Source: Ochrobactrum teleogrylli
Lineage (GTDB): Bacteria; Pseudomonadota; Alphaproteobacteria; Rhizobiales; Rhizobiaceae
Assembly (NCBI RefSeq): GCF_006376685.1
Contig: NZ_VEWL01000002.1
Location: forward strand, 1 to 64,000
Direction of reading: 5' to 3'
Length of the DNA stretch: 64,000 nt
Every line of letters starts with the position of its first letter. The first letter of the stretch is position 1. The notes under the pieces were generated by a model. The model was given only the letters and a program-made list of their open reading frames with translations, had not been told where the DNA came from and made no database searches. Made by a program: the position numbers and the translations under genes. Below, piece by piece: positions 8,088-17,901 of this stretch.

Positions 8088-9515
8088 TTATCGAACGAAC
8101 TGGCGCAGGAGCGTGCCGTTGCGTTCGATTTCCATACGCCATGCCAGACCGCGGCCCGCATTCAGGACCGAAGAAAGATCTGTTACGCTGCGGATCACAT
8201 TGCCATTCAGGTTGCGAATGATATCGCCGGGGCGTAAGCCAAGCCTGGCGGCTGGCGAGCCCGAATAAACATCCATCACCGCCACGCCGTTTGCATCGCG
8301 CTTGAGGCGCAATTTTGCGGCAGTGGACGGCGTCAGCTCCTGCACAGCGGCACCGGCAAATGGGTTATCACCCTCAATAACCAGAGGCGCGGTTTGCTTC
8401 ACCTCGGGTGCTTTGGTCAGCTTGACCGGCAGGGTCAGATTTTCGCCACCACGCAGGATCGCAATGGAAACCGTGCTGTCGATCCCGGCAGTCGAAAGAC
8501 GATAGCCGAGCACATCCTGATTATCGATGCGCGTACCCTGCACGGAAAGCACCACATCGCCAACCTTCAAGCCTGCGGCTTCAGCCGGTCCGCCTTTGGC
8601 AACCGCCGTAATCAGGGCGCCATAAGGCTTCTCCATGCCGAGGCCTTCGGCTATATCCGCCGTCACGCCCTGAAAGGTCGCACCGATATAAGGGCGTTCG
8701 AAGCTGGTGCTGCCGCTTTGCGCGGCCTGAATCACAGCGCGCACCATATTGGACGGAATGGCGAAGCCAATGCCGACAGAACCACCGGAACGCGAATAGA
8801 TCGCCGTATTGATCCCGATCAGCCGCCCGCGCATATCCACCAGAGCACCGCCGGAATTGCCGGGATTGATCGCAGCATCTGTCTGAATAAAGAAATCGAA
8901 GTCGGAAATACCGACCTGCGTGCGCGATTGCGCCGAGACGATGCCACTCGTCACGGTCTGGCCGACGCCAAACGGGTTGCCAACAGCAAGCACAAGGTCG
9001 CCCACTTCCACTTCGTCAGAATTACCCAACGACAGGACCGGGAATTTCTCCTTGGATTCGATTTTCAAGACGGCCAGATCCGTGGTCTCATCGCGCAGCA
9101 GAAGCTTGCTTTCGAATTCCCGGCCATCGGACAGCGCGACCTTGATTTCGTCCGCGTCCTTGATGACGTGATTATTGGTCACGACGATGCCCGACGCATC
9201 GACAATAACGCCGGAGCCGAGCGACTGCTGGATGCGGGGCTTGGTGTCGCGAAACTGCCTGCCGAAGAACTGCTCAAAGAAGGGATCGCCCGCAAATGGC
9301 GACTGCGCCTGAGCCTGCACCTGTCGCGCAGCGTAGACATTGACAACGGCGGGTGTGGTTTCCTTGACCAAAGGGGCGAAGGAAAGCTGCATATCAGCCC
9401 GGCTGAGCGGTATCTGCTTTGCCGGTGCTGGCGCATCCTGCGCTATGGCTGGCAATCCTGCCATGCCAATCGATGCCAGAATGATGCCCGTGATTCCGAA
9501 ACGTCGCCAATTCAT
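8088..9515 (-). CDS. Do/DegQ-type periplasmic serine protease with two PDZ domains
   Basis: Degrades or refolds misfolded envelope proteins. From the ATG at 9515 (ribosome site GGAG) the protein has 475 residues. It begins with a signal peptide (MNWRRFGITG ... AIAQDAPAPAKQ, cut near residue 26), then a trypsin-like domain with catalytic His116 (TNNHVI), Asp146 (TTDLAVL) and Ser221 (GNSGGAL). Two PDZ domains follow, including AAGLKVGDVVLSVQG and SPAARLGLRPGDIIRNLNG. An in-frame extension to 9632 has no signal-like start. The LA loop is short, more like DegQ than DegP. No stress-promoter consensus was identified upstream. Confidence 0.93.
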   Translation of the reverse strand: MNWRRFGITGIILASIGMAGLPAIAQDAPAPAKQIPLSRADMQLSFAPLVKETTPAVVNVYAARQVQAQAQSPFAGDPFFEQFFGRQFRDTKPRIQQSLGSGVIVDASGIVVTNNHVIKDADEIKVALSDGREFESKLLLRDETTDLAVLKIESKEKFPVLSLGNSDEVEVGDLVLAVGNPFGVGQTVTSGIVSAQSRTQVGISDFDFFIQTDAAINPGNSGGALVDMRGRLIGINTAIYSRSGGSVGIGFAIPSNMVRAVIQAAQSGSTSFERPYIGATFQGVTADIAEGLGMEKPYGALITAVAKGGPAEAAGLKVGDVVLSVQGTRIDNQDVLGYRLSTAGIDSTVSIAILRGGENLTLPVKLTKAPEVKQTAPLVIEGDNPFAGAAVQELTPSTAAKLRLKRDANGVAVMDVYSGSPAARLGLRPGDIIRNLNGNVIRSVTDLSSVLNAGRGLAWRMEIERNGTLLRQFVR

Positions 9516-9698
9516 GCACAAACTCCGCGCTTTCCCAGCCTTCCCGTTCAACTCCCAATGGAGGAATACGGGACTCGTTGTCCATATGTAATGAAGTGAG
9601 GCCAAGGATAAAGGGCCACATTGTGACCACATGCAAAAAGCCGGTGCAATTTTCCGTCACATCAATGTGTGGCCGCATACGCAAGCAGCAGCGCAAAT

Positions 9699-9728
9699 AA
9701 AAAGGGCCGCACAAGGCGGCCCTTTTTA
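9699..9728 (-). terminator. terminator of the ribosomal protein super-operon (after rplQ)
   Basis: A perfect GGGCCGC/GCGGCCC stem with a 5-base loop, flanked by A-run and T-run so that it would work in both directions. It lies 18 bases after the rplQ stop and closes the block running from rpsL. Confidence 0.88.
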
Positions 9729-9746
9729 AATCTTTATCAGCGTGAA

Positions 9747-10175
9747 TTACGCTGCGTCGGCTTCAGCAGCAGCTTGAGCTTCGACGCGGGCGCGGTCAGC
9801 CTTGCCCTTTGCATCGACATCGCGTTCCACGAATTCAACAACGGCCAGAGGCGCGTTGTCGCCAGCGCGGAAGCCAGCCTTCATGATGCGGATGTAGCCG
9901 CCGTTGCGGGTTGCATAGCGCGTAGCCAGCGTATCGAACAGCTTAGCCACGACCTTAACGTCGCGGATAGCCGAGATAGCCTGACGGCGTGCATGCAGAT
10001 CGCCGCGCTTGCCGAGCGTGACAAGCTTTTCAACGATTGGACGGATTTCCTTGGCTTTCGGAAGCGTGGTCACAATCTGTTCGTGCTCGATGAGCGAAGC
10101 CGCCATGTTGGCGAACATTGCCTTGCGATGCGAGGCAGTGCGGTTCAGCTTACGCTGTCCATTACCGTGGCGCAT
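9747..10175 (-). CDS. rplQ: 50S ribosomal protein L17
   Basis: Large-subunit protein near the exit tunnel. The 142 residues start with the diagnostic [19 protein letters not shown] and contain [22 protein letters not shown]. The tail is alanine/glutamate-rich ([15 protein letters not shown]), as is common in alphaproteobacteria. It is the last gene of the alpha group and is separated from rpoA by about 160 bases that hold two copies of a 44-bp palindromic repeat. A terminator follows. Confidence 0.98.
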   Translation of the reverse strand: MRHGNGQRKLNRTASHRKAMFANMAASLIEHEQIVTTLPKAKEIRPIVEKLVTLGKRGDLHARRQAISAIRDVKVVAKLFDTLATRYATRNGGYIRIMKAGFRAGDNAPLAVVEFVERDVDAKGKADRARVEAQAAAEADAA

Positions 10176-10232
10176 GGCCTTCTCCTTTAATTCGTAACGT
10201 ACCGGGATATGCCGGTCTTATTTTCGATTAAC

Positions 10233-10276
10233 GCATTGTCCGACGCGAAACCGCTTCGCACTTTCGCTGGAAATGC
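10233..10276. repeat. 44-bp palindromic repeat, copy A
   Basis: An interspersed repeat with outer ends GCATT/AATGC and inner arms GCGAAA/TTTCGC around the centre CCGCTTCGCAC. Direct repeat of copy B, 59 bases away, in the rpoA-rplQ spacer; copies C (55135) and D (59510) are elsewhere in the window. Confidence 0.85.
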
Positions 10277-10291
10277 TGGTCTTTAATTCAA

Positions 10292-10335
10292 GCATTATCC
10301 CGCGCGAAACCGCTTCGCACTTTCGCTGGAAATGC
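10292..10335. repeat. 44-bp palindromic repeat, copy B
   Basis: Same element and same orientation as copy A. Its last base directly abuts the rpoA stop codon, so the element forms the start of the rpoA 3' region in the mRNA. Confidence 0.85.
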
Positions 10336-11349
10336 TTAGTATTGGTCTTCGTAGCGCTTTGCGAGATCTTCGATATTTTCCGGCGGCCAGGACGGGATTT
10401 CCATACCAAGATGGAGACCCATCGACGCGAGAACTTCCTTGATCTCGTTGAGCGACTTGCGGCCGAAATTCGGAGTCCGCAGCATCTCGGCTTCCGTCTT
10501 CTGGATCAGATCGCCGATGTAGACGATGTTGTCGTTCTTCAGGCAGTTTGCCGAACGGACAGACAGCTCGAGCTCGTCCACCTTCTTGAGCAGAGCCGGG
10601 TTGAAAGCGAGTTCCGCAACCTGTTCCTGCGGAGCTTCCTTCTGAGGCTCTTCGAAGTTGACGAAGATCGCCAGCTGGTCCTGGAGAATACGAGCAGCAT
10701 AAGCCACTGCGTCTTCACCCGTGACCGAACCGTTGGTCTCGATGTTCAGCGTCAGCTTGTCATAATCGAGAACCTGACCTTCACGGGTGTTCTCGATCTT
10801 GTACGACACCTTGCGAACCGGGGAATACAGGCTGTCGACCGGGATAAGCCCAATCGGAGCATCTTCCGCACGGTTGCGGTCGGCAGGCACATAGCCCTTG
10901 CCGGTGTTGACAGTGAATTCCATGCGGATTTCAGCGCCTTCGTCCAGCGTGCAGATGACGTGATCCGGGTTGAGGATCTCGACATCGCCGACAGTCTGAA
11001 TGTCGCCAGCCGTAACGACGCCTGGGCCTTCCTTGCGGACGACCATGCGCTTCGGGCCCTCGCCTTCCATACGGATGGCGATTTCCTTGACGTTCAGAAC
11101 GATATCCGTAACGTCTTCGCGGACGCCCGGAATAGAAGAGAATTCATGCAGAACGCCGTCGATCTGTACGGCGGTCACGGCAGCGCCGCGCAGCGACGAC
11201 AGAAGCACGCGACGCAGAGCATTGCCGAGCGTCAGACCGAAACCGCGTTCTAGCGGTTCAGCAACGACGGTTGCATGCGTGCGGGAGCCGTGGGTGATAA
11301 ATTCCACCTTGTTCGGCTTGATCAGTTCCTGCCAGTTCTTCTGGATCAT
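10336..11349 (-). CDS. rpoA: DNA-directed RNA polymerase alpha subunit
   Basis: Scaffold for RNA polymerase assembly and contact site for activators and UP elements. The 337 residues comprise the N-terminal dimerisation domain ([19 protein letters not shown] at about residues 34-52) and the C-terminal DNA-binding domain ([16 protein letters not shown] ... [20 protein letters not shown]). Length is normal for Rhizobiales. It lies between rpsK (111-base spacer with a perfect hairpin) and rplQ (spacer with two palindromic repeats), so its mRNA segment is bounded by structures on both sides. Confidence 0.98.
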   Translation of the reverse strand: MIQKNWQELIKPNKVEFITHGSRTHATVVAEPLERGFGLTLGNALRRVLLSSLRGAAVTAVQIDGVLHEFSSIPGVREDVTDIVLNVKEIAIRMEGEGPKRMVVRKEGPGVVTAGDIQTVGDVEILNPDHVICTLDEGAEIRMEFTVNTGKGYVPADRNRAEDAPIGLIPVDSLYSPVRKVSYKIENTREGQVLDYDKLTLNIETNGSVTGEDAVAYAARILQDQLAIFVNFEEPQKEAPQEQVAELAFNPALLKKVDELELSVRSANCLKNDNIVYIGDLIQKTEAEMLRTPNFGRKSLNEIKEVLASMGLHLGMEIPSWPPENIEDLAKRYEDQY

Positions 11350-11415
11350 GTAAGTATCCCTCTATCAATCGTCGCTACCATCCTATCGTAGCGATCAAGT
11401 GTAGAAACCGCAGAG

Positions 11416-11439
11416 GAACCCTGGATTTCTCCAGGGTTC
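11416..11439 (-). other. hairpin in the rpsK-rpoA spacer
   Basis: GAACCCTGG/CCAGGGTTC, a perfect 9-bp stem with a 6-base loop, 20 bases after the rpsK stop. No T-run follows, so processing, stabilisation or partial attenuation is more likely than full termination. Confidence 0.5.
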
Positions 11440-11459
11440 GTGCGGCATGTGAACGAGGA

Positions 11460-11849
11460 TTAGACCCGGCGCTTCTTGCGCGGACGGCAACCGTTGTGCG
11501 GGATCGGCGTAACATCGCGGATCGACGTGATCACAAAGCCGGCAGCCTGAAGGGCGCGCAGCGCGGATTCACGGCCAGAACCCGGTCCGCAAACCTCGAC
11601 TTCGAGGGAGCGCATGCCGTGTTCCTGAGCCTTCTTGGCGCAATCTTCGGCAGCGATCTGTGCGGCGAACGGGGTCGACTTACGCGAACCCTTGAAACCT
11701 TGAGCACCTGCGGAAGACCAGGCAATCGCATTGCCCTGAGCGTCCGTGATGGTGATCATGGTGTTGTTGAACGTCGAATTTACGTGGGCAACGCCCGACG
11801 AGATGTTTTTACGCTCGCGACGGCGAACGCGCGTGGCTTCCTTGGCCAT
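11460..11849 (-). CDS. rpsK: 30S ribosomal protein S11
   Basis: Platform protein of the small subunit that contacts 16S rRNA near the mRNA exit. The 129 residues contain [18 protein letters not shown], the signature [20 protein letters not shown], and the basic end [13 protein letters not shown]. It follows rpsM after a spacer with its own hairpin. Confidence 0.98.
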
Positions 11850-11951
11850 GATAGTCCTTTCAATCGATCTCTACACCGCCGTAATTCCAGCGGCTACACC
11901 GGTCCTCACGAAAGGACCAGTATCAAACCCAACCGGCGCACCGGAAAGGCC

Positions 11952-11974
11952 CGACGGAACGAAACGTTCCGTCG
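11952..11974 (-). other. hairpin in the rpsM-rpsK spacer
   Basis: CGACGGAAC/GTTCCGTCG, a perfect 9-bp stem with a 5-base loop, starting 3 bases after the rpsM stop. A second small stem (GGTCCT/AGGACC, about 11900-11917) lies nearer rpsK. Confidence 0.5.
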
Positions 11975-11977
11975 AAA

Positions 11978-12346
11978 TTACTTCTTCTTGCCTGCGATAG
12001 CCTTCGCCGGACCCTTACGGGTGCGTGCGTTGGTATGCGTGCGCTGGCCGCGAACCGGCAGCGAACGACGATGACGCAGGCCGCGGTAGCAACCCAGGTC
12101 CATCAGGCGCTTGATGTTCATCGAAACTTCACGACGCAGGTCACCTTCGACCTGGTAGTCAGCATCGATTGCTTCGCGGATCTGAAGGACTTCAGCATCC
12201 GTCAGCTGGTTAACGCGACGTTCGTCGGCAATGCCAACCTTCGTTACGATTTCCCGAGCAAATTTCGGTCCAATCCCGTGGATGTACTGAAGCGCAATAA
12301 CAACGCGCTTGTTCGTCGGGATGTTGACGCCAGCGATACGTGCCAC
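11978..12346 (-). CDS. rpsM: 30S ribosomal protein S13
   Basis: Head protein that contacts P-site tRNA and forms bridges to the large subunit. The 122 residues begin [19 protein letters not shown] and contain the helix-hairpin-helix ([13 protein letters not shown]) and the conserved [20 protein letters not shown] region. First gene of the alpha group. It is separated from adk by a long spacer with a strong hairpin and therefore may have its own promoter. Confidence 0.98.
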   Translation of the reverse strand: MARIAGVNIPTNKRVVIALQYIHGIGPKFAREIVTKVGIADERRVNQLTDAEVLQIREAIDADYQVEGDLRREVSMNIKRLMDLGCYRGLRHRRSLPVRGQRTHTNARTRKGPAKAIAGKKK

Positions 12347-12677
12347 GTCTGTTCTCCTTAATGTTAATCACTTCCGCCTGAAAGACTAATCCCCCAGACA
12401 GCATAAAATGACCGGTATCGGCCTCTTTTCGATTTCCGCCGCTACCTGCCATTCAAAACCAAATGAAGTGGCGCAGTCTTTGACGGAATCGCCCGAAAAA
12501 GTCAACTCTTAAACGTTCGTAAAGCCGTTAAACCGGCCTTACAGACAATCGAATCGACTTCTGGAAGCAATAAACGGGCAGAAAACGCTAACCGCTTTTC
12601 TGCCCGTGTTTGAATCTGCGCATCGCGCTTTCCAAAAAACGATCCCGATTTTTGGGCCGATGCGTTCGTCCAAGCCT
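12347..12677 (-). promoter_or_regulatory. adk-rpsM spacer: weak promoter candidate
   Basis: This 331-base stretch has no gene. On the minus strand TTGACT (12500-12505) with 17-base spacing to CAAAGA (12477-12482) is a possible but weak promoter for rpsM-rpsK-rpoA-rplQ. Nearer adk there is a strong hairpin (separate entry) and an AT-rich inverted repeat CCAAAAA/TTTTTGG (about 12631-12655). Confidence 0.3.
12574..12607 (-). terminator. hairpin terminator or attenuator after adk
   Basis: ACGGGCAGAAAA/TTTTCTGCCCGT is a perfect 12-bp stem with a 10-base loop, about 70 bases after the adk stop. On the minus strand it ends in TTTATTGC, a weak U-tract. It separates the spc group from the alpha group. 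Confidence 0.55.
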
Positions 12678-13262
12678 TTATGCCGGAACGAGAATTCTCT
12701 CGATTTCGGCGGTAACTTCTTCAACCGGAGCCATACCGTTAAGGACCCGCAATTCGCCGGTCCCGGCATAGTAGGTCGAAAGCGGCGCGGTCTTCTCGCG
12801 ATATTCGACAAGACGCTTGCGGAAAGCTTCCGGATTGTCGTCCGAACGCACCTGACCGCCCTTGGCGATCGTTTCGGCCACGCGGCTCTCCATCCGCTTG
12901 ACCAGGGCATTCTCATCAACCTTCAACTCGATGACTGCATCGAGCTTCAGGCCTTTGTTTGCGAGCATTCCGCCGAGAGCTTCAGCTTGCGGAACCGTAC
13001 GCGGGTAGCCGTCGAGAATGAAACCGTTCGCGCAATCCGGAGCGTCGATGCGCTCCGACACGATCTGGTTGACGATCTCGTCGGAAACCAGCTGACCGGC
13101 ATCCATGACTGCCTTGGCGCGCTTTCCGACTTCGCTCTGCTGAGCGACTGCCGAACGCAGCATATCGCCAGTCGAAAGCTGCGGAATTCCATGCTTCTTG
13201 GTAAGAAGTCCAGCCTGCGTCCCCTTACCTGCTCCGGGCGGCCCAAGAAGTATCAGTCTCAT
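12678..13262 (-). CDS. adk: adenylate kinase
   Basis: Interconverts ATP + AMP and 2 ADP in the cytoplasm. The 194 residues begin [16 protein letters not shown] (the P-loop) and contain the AMP-binding region LSTGDMLR and the NMP-lid pattern [14 protein letters not shown]. It is the short-lid form lacking the zinc finger, as in other alphaproteobacteria. The start overlaps the secY stop by 4 bases (ATGA), indicating translational coupling. Confidence 0.98.
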   Translation of the reverse strand: MRLILLGPPGAGKGTQAGLLTKKHGIPQLSTGDMLRSAVAQQSEVGKRAKAVMDAGQLVSDEIVNQIVSERIDAPDCANGFILDGYPRTVPQAEALGGMLANKGLKLDAVIELKVDENALVKRMESRVAETIAKGGQVRSDDNPEAFRKRLVEYREKTAPLSTYYAGTGELRVLNGMAPVEEVTAEIERILVPA

Positions 13263-14599
13263 TTATTGCGTTTCCCACCTCTGAGTTTGGACTTCTTGAT
13301 CAGCCCTTCATACTGATGGGCGATAAGATGTCCCTGAACTTGCGCAACCGTATCGAGCGTAACGCTCACGACGATCAGCAGCGATGTACCGCCAAGATAG
13401 AACGGCACGCCGGTCGCGGAAATCAGGAATTCCGGCAGAAGACAGACAAGCATAATATAGATGGCGCCGACAACCGTGATGCGGGTCAACACATAGTCTA
13501 TATATTCGGCAGTCCGCTCACCGGGGCGAATGCCCGGGATAAAGCCGGAATGCTTCTTGAGCTGGTCAGCCGTGTCCTTGGGATTGAACACGATGGCCGT
13601 GTAGAAGAAGCAGAAGAACGCCATCAAGCCAGCGTAGAACAGCATGTAAAGCGGCTGTCCATGGCCCAATGCGTTGAGAACCGTGGTAGCCCAGGCAGGC
13701 ATTTCCGTCGTGTTGGCAAAGCCAGCAACGGTCGCAGGCAGAAGCAGCAGCGACGATGCGAAGATCGGCGGAATGACGCCTGCAGTATTGAGCTTCAGCG
13801 GCAGATGCGACGTGTCGCCCTGGAACATACGGTTGCCAACCTGACGCTTCGGATACTGGATCAGAAGACGGCGCTGAGCGCGCTCGACGAACACGATGAC
13901 CGCAATCAAGGCGATTGCGAGCACGATGACGCCCAGAATGAGGCCCGTCGACAGAGCGCCGGTACGGCCCAGTTCCAGCGTGCCGGAAATGGCATGCGGA
14001 AGGTTCGCGACGATACCGGAGAAGATGATGAGCGAGATACCGTTGCCGATACCGCGTGCCGTGATCTGCTCACCGAGCCACATCAGGAACATGGTGCCAC
14101 CAACGAGCGTAATCACCGATGAAACGATGAAGAACGGCCCCGGATTCATGACAATGCCGTTACCCGACTGCAAGCCCACCGAAATGGCATAGGCCTGCAC
14201 AAGCGCCAGAAGCACGGTGCCGTAACGCGTATACTGATTGATGATCTTGCGACCCGCCTCGCCTTCCTTCTTCAGCGCTTCAAGCGACGGAACAACCGAC
14301 GTCATGAGCTGCACGATGATGGAGGCCGAGATGTAAGGCATGATGCCGAGCGCGAAAATGGCCATACGACCAACAGCGCCACCGGCGAACATGTTGAAAA
14401 GTCCGAGTACACCCTGACTATGCTGCTGGAAAGCCTGCGCAAGAGCGTCAGGATTGATTCCCGGAAGCGGAATATAGGTGCCGAACCGATATACGAGCAA
14501 AGCGCCCAGTGTGAACCAGATGCGCTTCTTGAGTTCATCAGCTTTCGAGAAAGCCGAGAAATTGAGATTGGAAACTAGCTGTTCAGCAGCCGATGCCAT
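13259..14599 (-). CDS. secY: Sec translocon channel protein SecY
   Basis: Forms the protein-conducting channel of the inner membrane with SecE (encoded in this window) and SecG. The 446 residues have ten membrane helices, the plug region after [16 protein letters not shown], and the conserved cytoplasmic loops ending in [20 protein letters not shown] and [19 protein letters not shown]. The spacer to rplO upstream (218 bases) holds a large inverted repeat. Confidence 0.98.
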   Translation of the reverse strand: MASAAEQLVSNLNFSAFSKADELKKRIWFTLGALLVYRFGTYIPLPGINPDALAQAFQQHSQGVLGLFNMFAGGAVGRMAIFALGIMPYISASIIVQLMTSVVPSLEALKKEGEAGRKIINQYTRYGTVLLALVQAYAISVGLQSGNGIVMNPGPFFIVSSVITLVGGTMFLMWLGEQITARGIGNGISLIIFSGIVANLPHAISGTLELGRTGALSTGLILGVIVLAIALIAVIVFVERAQRRLLIQYPKRQVGNRMFQGDTSHLPLKLNTAGVIPPIFASSLLLLPATVAGFANTTEMPAWATTVLNALGHGQPLYMLFYAGLMAFFCFFYTAIVFNPKDTADQLKKHSGFIPGIRPGERTAEYIDYVLTRITVVGAIYIMLVCLLPEFLISATGVPFYLGGTSLLIVVSVTLDTVAQVQGHLIAHQYEGLIKKSKLRGGKRNK

Positions 14600-14716
14600 T
14601 AAATTTCTCCGGTGAAAAGTCTCCGGTCCCCTACTCCCATCGACACGCGTTTAATCAACCCGCGTCCTTCCGGACAAGAAGACCCAACCCAGATATGCGC
14701 ATTGGCATAAATGTGC

Positions 14717-14797
14717 AAGCGGCGGCCCAGTTTTTATCGCAGTTCCAAATGGAAAAATGCACTGCATCTTTCCCGGAATTGCTCTGGGCCGCCGCTT
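14717..14797. repeat. inverted repeat in rplO-secY spacer enclosing a palindromic-repeat variant
   Basis: AAGCGGCGGCCCAG (14717-14730) and CTGGGCCGCCGCTT (14784-14797) form a perfect 14-bp stem. The 53-base interior, read on the minus strand, begins AGCAATTCC-GGGAAA and ends TTTTTCC ... GGAACTGCG, with the same layout as the 44-bp palindromic repeats but different arm sequence. It lies about 20 bases after the rplO stop. Confidence 0.6.
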
Positions 14798-14817
14798 ATA
14801 ATTTTGATGCAGAAGCC

Positions 14818-15291
14818 TTATTCGGCAGCTGCCGCTTCAGGAAGCTTAATGCTACCGCCAGCCTTTTCGATCTTCTCGACTGCCGACTTGGAAGCGCCAG
14901 CAACCTCAAAGGTTACCTTTGCCTTCAGTTCGCCATCCGAAAGAATGCGAACGCCGTCCTTGGCGCGACGAATCACACCAGCAGCCTTCAGCGCTTCGAG
15001 GTTCACAACAGCCTTGGCGTCCAGCTTGCCGGCGTCGATAGCGGCCTGAACACGGCCGAGCGACACAACGTTGAAGCTCTTTGCAAAGATGTTGGTGAAG
15101 CCGCGCTTCGGCAGACGACGGTAGATTGGCATCTGGCCGCCTTCGAAGCCATTGATCGAGACGCCCGAACGGGACTTCTGACCCTTGACGCCGCGGCCAG
15201 CGGTTTTGCCTGTGCCCGAGCCGATACCACGGCCAACGCGCTTGCGCGCCTTGACGGAACCTGGCTTGTCACGCAGATCGTTGAGTTTCAT
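14818..15291 (-). CDS. rplO: 50S ribosomal protein L15
   Basis: Large-subunit assembly protein. The 157 residues begin [39 protein letters not shown] (in part), the glycine-rich basic N-terminus typical of L15, followed by [17 protein letters not shown]. The alanine-rich acidic tail (LPEAAAAE) is usual in Rhizobiales. It follows rpmD after a 19-base gap in the spc group. Confidence 0.98.
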   Translation of the reverse strand: MKLNDLRDKPGSVKARKRVGRGIGSGTGKTAGRGVKGQKSRSGVSINGFEGGQMPIYRRLPKRGFTNIFAKSFNVVSLGRVQAAIDAGKLDAKAVVNLEALKAAGVIRRAKDGVRILSDGELKAKVTFEVAGASKSAVEKIEKAGGSIKLPEAAAAE

Positions 15292-15310
15292 GTCTCTATC
15301 CCCTGCGTTA

Positions 15311-15511
15311 TCAGGCCTCGTCCACGATGCGGACGAGATGCTGAACCTTGGCGATCATACCACGAACCGAAGGAGTATCCTCCAGCGTGCGGCGGCGGTG
15401 CATTTTGTTAAGTCCGAGGCCGATCAGCGTTGCACGCTGTTCGGCTGGACGACGGATAGGGCTTCCGATCTGTTCGACCGTAACCGTCTTACCCTTCTTC
15501 TCAGCCATCAC
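15311..15511 (-). CDS. rpmD: 50S ribosomal protein L30
   Basis: Small large-subunit protein of 66 residues. It contains the L30 pattern [11 protein letters not shown] ... [28 protein letters not shown] in pieces, ending VRIVDEA. Length is normal. It is preceded by rpsE (98-base gap). Confidence 0.97.
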   Translation of the reverse strand: MMAEKKGKTVTVEQIGSPIRRPAEQRATLIGLGLNKMHRRRTLEDTPSVRGMIAKVQHLVRIVDEA

Positions 15512-15609
15512 TCAAATCCTTTGTCTATGGCGTATCCGGTGGCCTGTTTCAGTGTCGAATGCAAATTCTTGCAGAAACTGTCAGACCCCGGACTAACACA
15601 AACTATCGG

Positions 15610-16170
15610 CTATTCTTCCGAACCAACCACATCATGGCGGCGAGCCTGAAGGGTCGAGTACTTGATGCCGCGCTGTGCCGCGATATCCTTCGGATGCATC
15701 TGATGCTTGAGAGCATCAAACGTCGCGCGAACCATGTTGTATGGGTTCGACGAACCGAGCGACTTGGCGACAACGTCCTGAACGCCGAGCGTTTCGAACA
15801 CTGCACGCATCGGACCACCGGCGATGATACCCTTACCGGCAGGAGCTGCACGGAGCAGAACCTTGCCAGCACCGTGACGGCCTTCGACGTCATGATGCAG
15901 AGTACGACCCGAACGCAGCGGAACGAAGATCATGTCGCGCTTGGCAGCTTCGGTAGCCTTACGGATAGCTTCCGGCACTTCACGTGCCTTGCCATGACCG
16001 AAGCCTACGCGGCCCTTCTGATCGCCAACGACGACGAGAGCAGCAAAACCGAAGCGACGGCCGCCCTTGACGACCTTGGCTACGCGATTGATGTGAACGA
16101 GCTTGTCAACGAACTCGCTGTCGCGCTCCTCGCGACCGCGGTCTTCGCGGTTACGTTCTCTCTGTGCCAT
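15610..16170 (-). CDS. rpsE: 30S ribosomal protein S5
   Basis: Small-subunit protein needed for decoding accuracy. From the ATG at 16170 ([12 protein letters not shown]) it has 186 residues; an in-frame start 33 bases upstream is poorer. The S5 N-terminal RNA-binding domain ([20 protein letters not shown]) and C-terminal domain ([39 protein letters not shown]) are complete. Confidence 0.98.
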   Translation of the reverse strand: MAQRERNREDRGREERDSEFVDKLVHINRVAKVVKGGRRFGFAALVVVGDQKGRVGFGHGKAREVPEAIRKATEAAKRDMIFVPLRSGRTLHHDVEGRHGAGKVLLRAAPAGKGIIAGGPMRAVFETLGVQDVVAKSLGSSNPYNMVRATFDALKHQMHPKDIAAQRGIKYSTLQARRHDVVGSEE

Positions 16171-16212
16171 ATCCTGATTTCCTTTTTTCTTTTCCGGAAG
16201 CACAAACTTCTA

Positions 16213-16575
16213 TTAGAAGCTGAGGCCGCTTTCGCGGGCAGCTTCGGCGAGAGCCTTCACGCGGCCGTGGAAAATAAATGCACCACGGTCGAACACTACG
16301 TCCTTAACGCCAGCCTTAACGGCGCGCTCAGCAACCAGCTTGCCAACGGCAGCCGCTGCTGCCTGGTCTGCGCCGGTCTTGAGCTTGCCCTTGAGGTCGC
16401 CATCGAGGGTCGAAGCGGCCGCGAGCGTAACGCCGCGGACGTCGTCGATGATCTGGGCGTAGATGTTCTTCGAAGAGCGGTGTACGCTGAGGCGTGGTCG
16501 GCCGTTGGCGGCAGACTTGAGCTGACGGCGCACGCGAGCAGCGCGACGCTGCAAAGTTTCTTTTGGCGATGCCAT
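16213..16575 (-). CDS. rplR: 50S ribosomal protein L18
   Basis: Binds 5S rRNA in the central protuberance together with L5. The 120 residues contain [30 protein letters not shown] (in pieces) and end [24 protein letters not shown], the diagnostic L18 end. The gap to rplF upstream is 12 bases. Confidence 0.98.
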   Translation of the reverse strand: MASPKETLQRRAARVRRQLKSAANGRPRLSVHRSSKNIYAQIIDDVRGVTLAAASTLDGDLKGKLKTGADQAAAAAVGKLVAERAVKAGVKDVVFDRGAFIFHGRVKALAEAARESGLSF

Positions 16576-16587
16576 GACGCGCTTCCC

Positions 16588-17121
16588 TTACTTCTTCTTG
16601 CCTTCTTTGCGGACGATCTTCTCGCCAGCATACTTGACGCCCTTGCCCTTGTAAGGCTCGGGGCCGCGATATTCGCGGATCTCAGCCGCGACCTGACCGA
16701 CCTGCTGCTTGTCGATACCGGTGACGACGATTTCCGTCGGCTTCGGCACGGCAACAGTGATGCCAGCAGGCACGTCATAGACCACTTCATGGCTGAAGCC
16801 GAGAGAAAGCTGCAGGTTCTTGCCCTGCATGGCAGCGCGGTAACCGACGCCGCTGATTTCGAGCTTCTTCTCAAAGCCGTCCTTCACGCCAACAAAAATG
16901 TTGGAGATCATCGTGCGGGACATGCCCCACTTCGAACGAGCTTCCTTCGACTGGTCGCGCGGATCGACGCTGATAGCGCCGTCTTCCATCTTGACCAGAA
17001 CTTCATCGTGCACGACGAAGGAGAGTTCACCCTTCGCGCCCTTGGCCTTGACGATCTGCCCATCAACACTGGCGGTCACGCCTGCCGGGACCGGCACGGG
17101 TTTTTTACCGATACGAGACAT
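16588..17121 (-). CDS. rplF: 50S ribosomal protein L6
   Basis: Sits near the factor-binding site of the large subunit. The 177 residues start [15 protein letters not shown] and contain the conserved end [19 protein letters not shown] followed by a lysine-rich tail. It has two repeated L6 domains and normal length. Confidence 0.98.
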   Translation of the reverse strand: MSRIGKKPVPVPAGVTASVDGQIVKAKGAKGELSFVVHDEVLVKMEDGAISVDPRDQSKEARSKWGMSRTMISNIFVGVKDGFEKKLEISGVGYRAAMQGKNLQLSLGFSHEVVYDVPAGITVAVPKPTEIVVTGIDKQQVGQVAAEIREYRGPEPYKGKGVKYAGEKIVRKEGKKK

Positions 17122-17159
17122 TTTAATACCTGTCTTTTATCTGTTCGCTGTCAACCGCA

Positions 17160-17558
17160 TCAGAAGATGCGGCAGAGCAGCTCACCACCAACGTTTTGTT
17201 CACGGGCTTCATGATCCGCCATTACGCCCTTCGGCGTGGAGAGGATCGAGATGCCGAGGCCGTTTGCAACCTGCGGGATCGACTTAACCGACACGTAAAC
17301 GCGACGGCCAGGCTTCGATACGCGGCTGATCTCACGGATAACCGGAACACCTTCATAATACTTCAGCTCGATTTCGATCTCGGCCTTGCCGTTCACGAAT
17401 TCGCTCTGCGAGTATCCGCGGATGTAACCTTCAGACTGAAGAACATCGAGAACGCGAGCGCGCAGCTTCGAAGCCGGGGTCGTAACCTTGGTCTTCTTGC
17501 GGCCTACTGCGTTGCGGATACGGGTCAGCATATCGCCGAGAGGATCTGACACAGACAT
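17160..17558 (-). CDS. rpsH: 30S ribosomal protein S8
   Basis: Primary 16S rRNA-binding protein and, in E. coli, the translational repressor of the spc operon. The 132 residues begin [17 protein letters not shown] and contain [19 protein letters not shown], the rRNA-binding signature. Whether autogenous control exists here is not visible. Confidence 0.98.
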   Translation of the reverse strand: MSVSDPLGDMLTRIRNAVGRKKTKVTTPASKLRARVLDVLQSEGYIRGYSQSEFVNGKAEIEIELKYYEGVPVIREISRVSKPGRRVYVSVKSIPQVANGLGISILSTPKGVMADHEAREQNVGGELLCRIF

Positions 17559-17568
17559 ATGCTACTCC

Positions 17569-17874
17569 TTACCAGCTCGACTTGACGACGCCCGGAATCT
17601 GTCCGAGCGAACCCAACTGACGCAGCGCAATACGCGACATCTTCAGTTTACGGTAATAACCACGCGGACGGCCCGATACTTCGCAACGATTGCGAATACG
17701 AACCTTCGACGAATTGCGCGGCAGTTCGGCAAGCCGGATAGTGGCGCGGAAGCGCTCCTCCAGCGGAAGGCCCTGATCCATTACGATCGCCTTCAGACGT
17801 GCACGCTTTTCAGCATGACGCTTAACCAACTTTTCGCGGCGCTTGTTTTTTTCGACTGCGCTAGTCTTGGCCAT
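17569..17874 (-). CDS. rpsN: 30S ribosomal protein S14 (zinc-free form)
   Basis: Small-subunit head protein. The 101 residues are the long form without the CxxC zinc motifs and contain [20 protein letters not shown] and end [12 protein letters not shown], as expected. It is separated from rpsH by 10 bases. Confidence 0.98.
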   Translation of the reverse strand: MAKTSAVEKNKRREKLVKRHAEKRARLKAIVMDQGLPLEERFRATIRLAELPRNSSKVRIRNRCEVSGRPRGYYRKLKMSRIALRQLGSLGQIPGVVKSSW

Positions 17875-17901
17875 GTTATCTATACCTCGCTACGCTTGCC
17901 G

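Noticed and set aside
10233-10335. CRISPR array from the two equally spaced 44-bp repeats
   Set aside because: Only two copies with a 15-base gap, further single copies elsewhere, no cas genes; the palindromic design fits an interspersed repeat.
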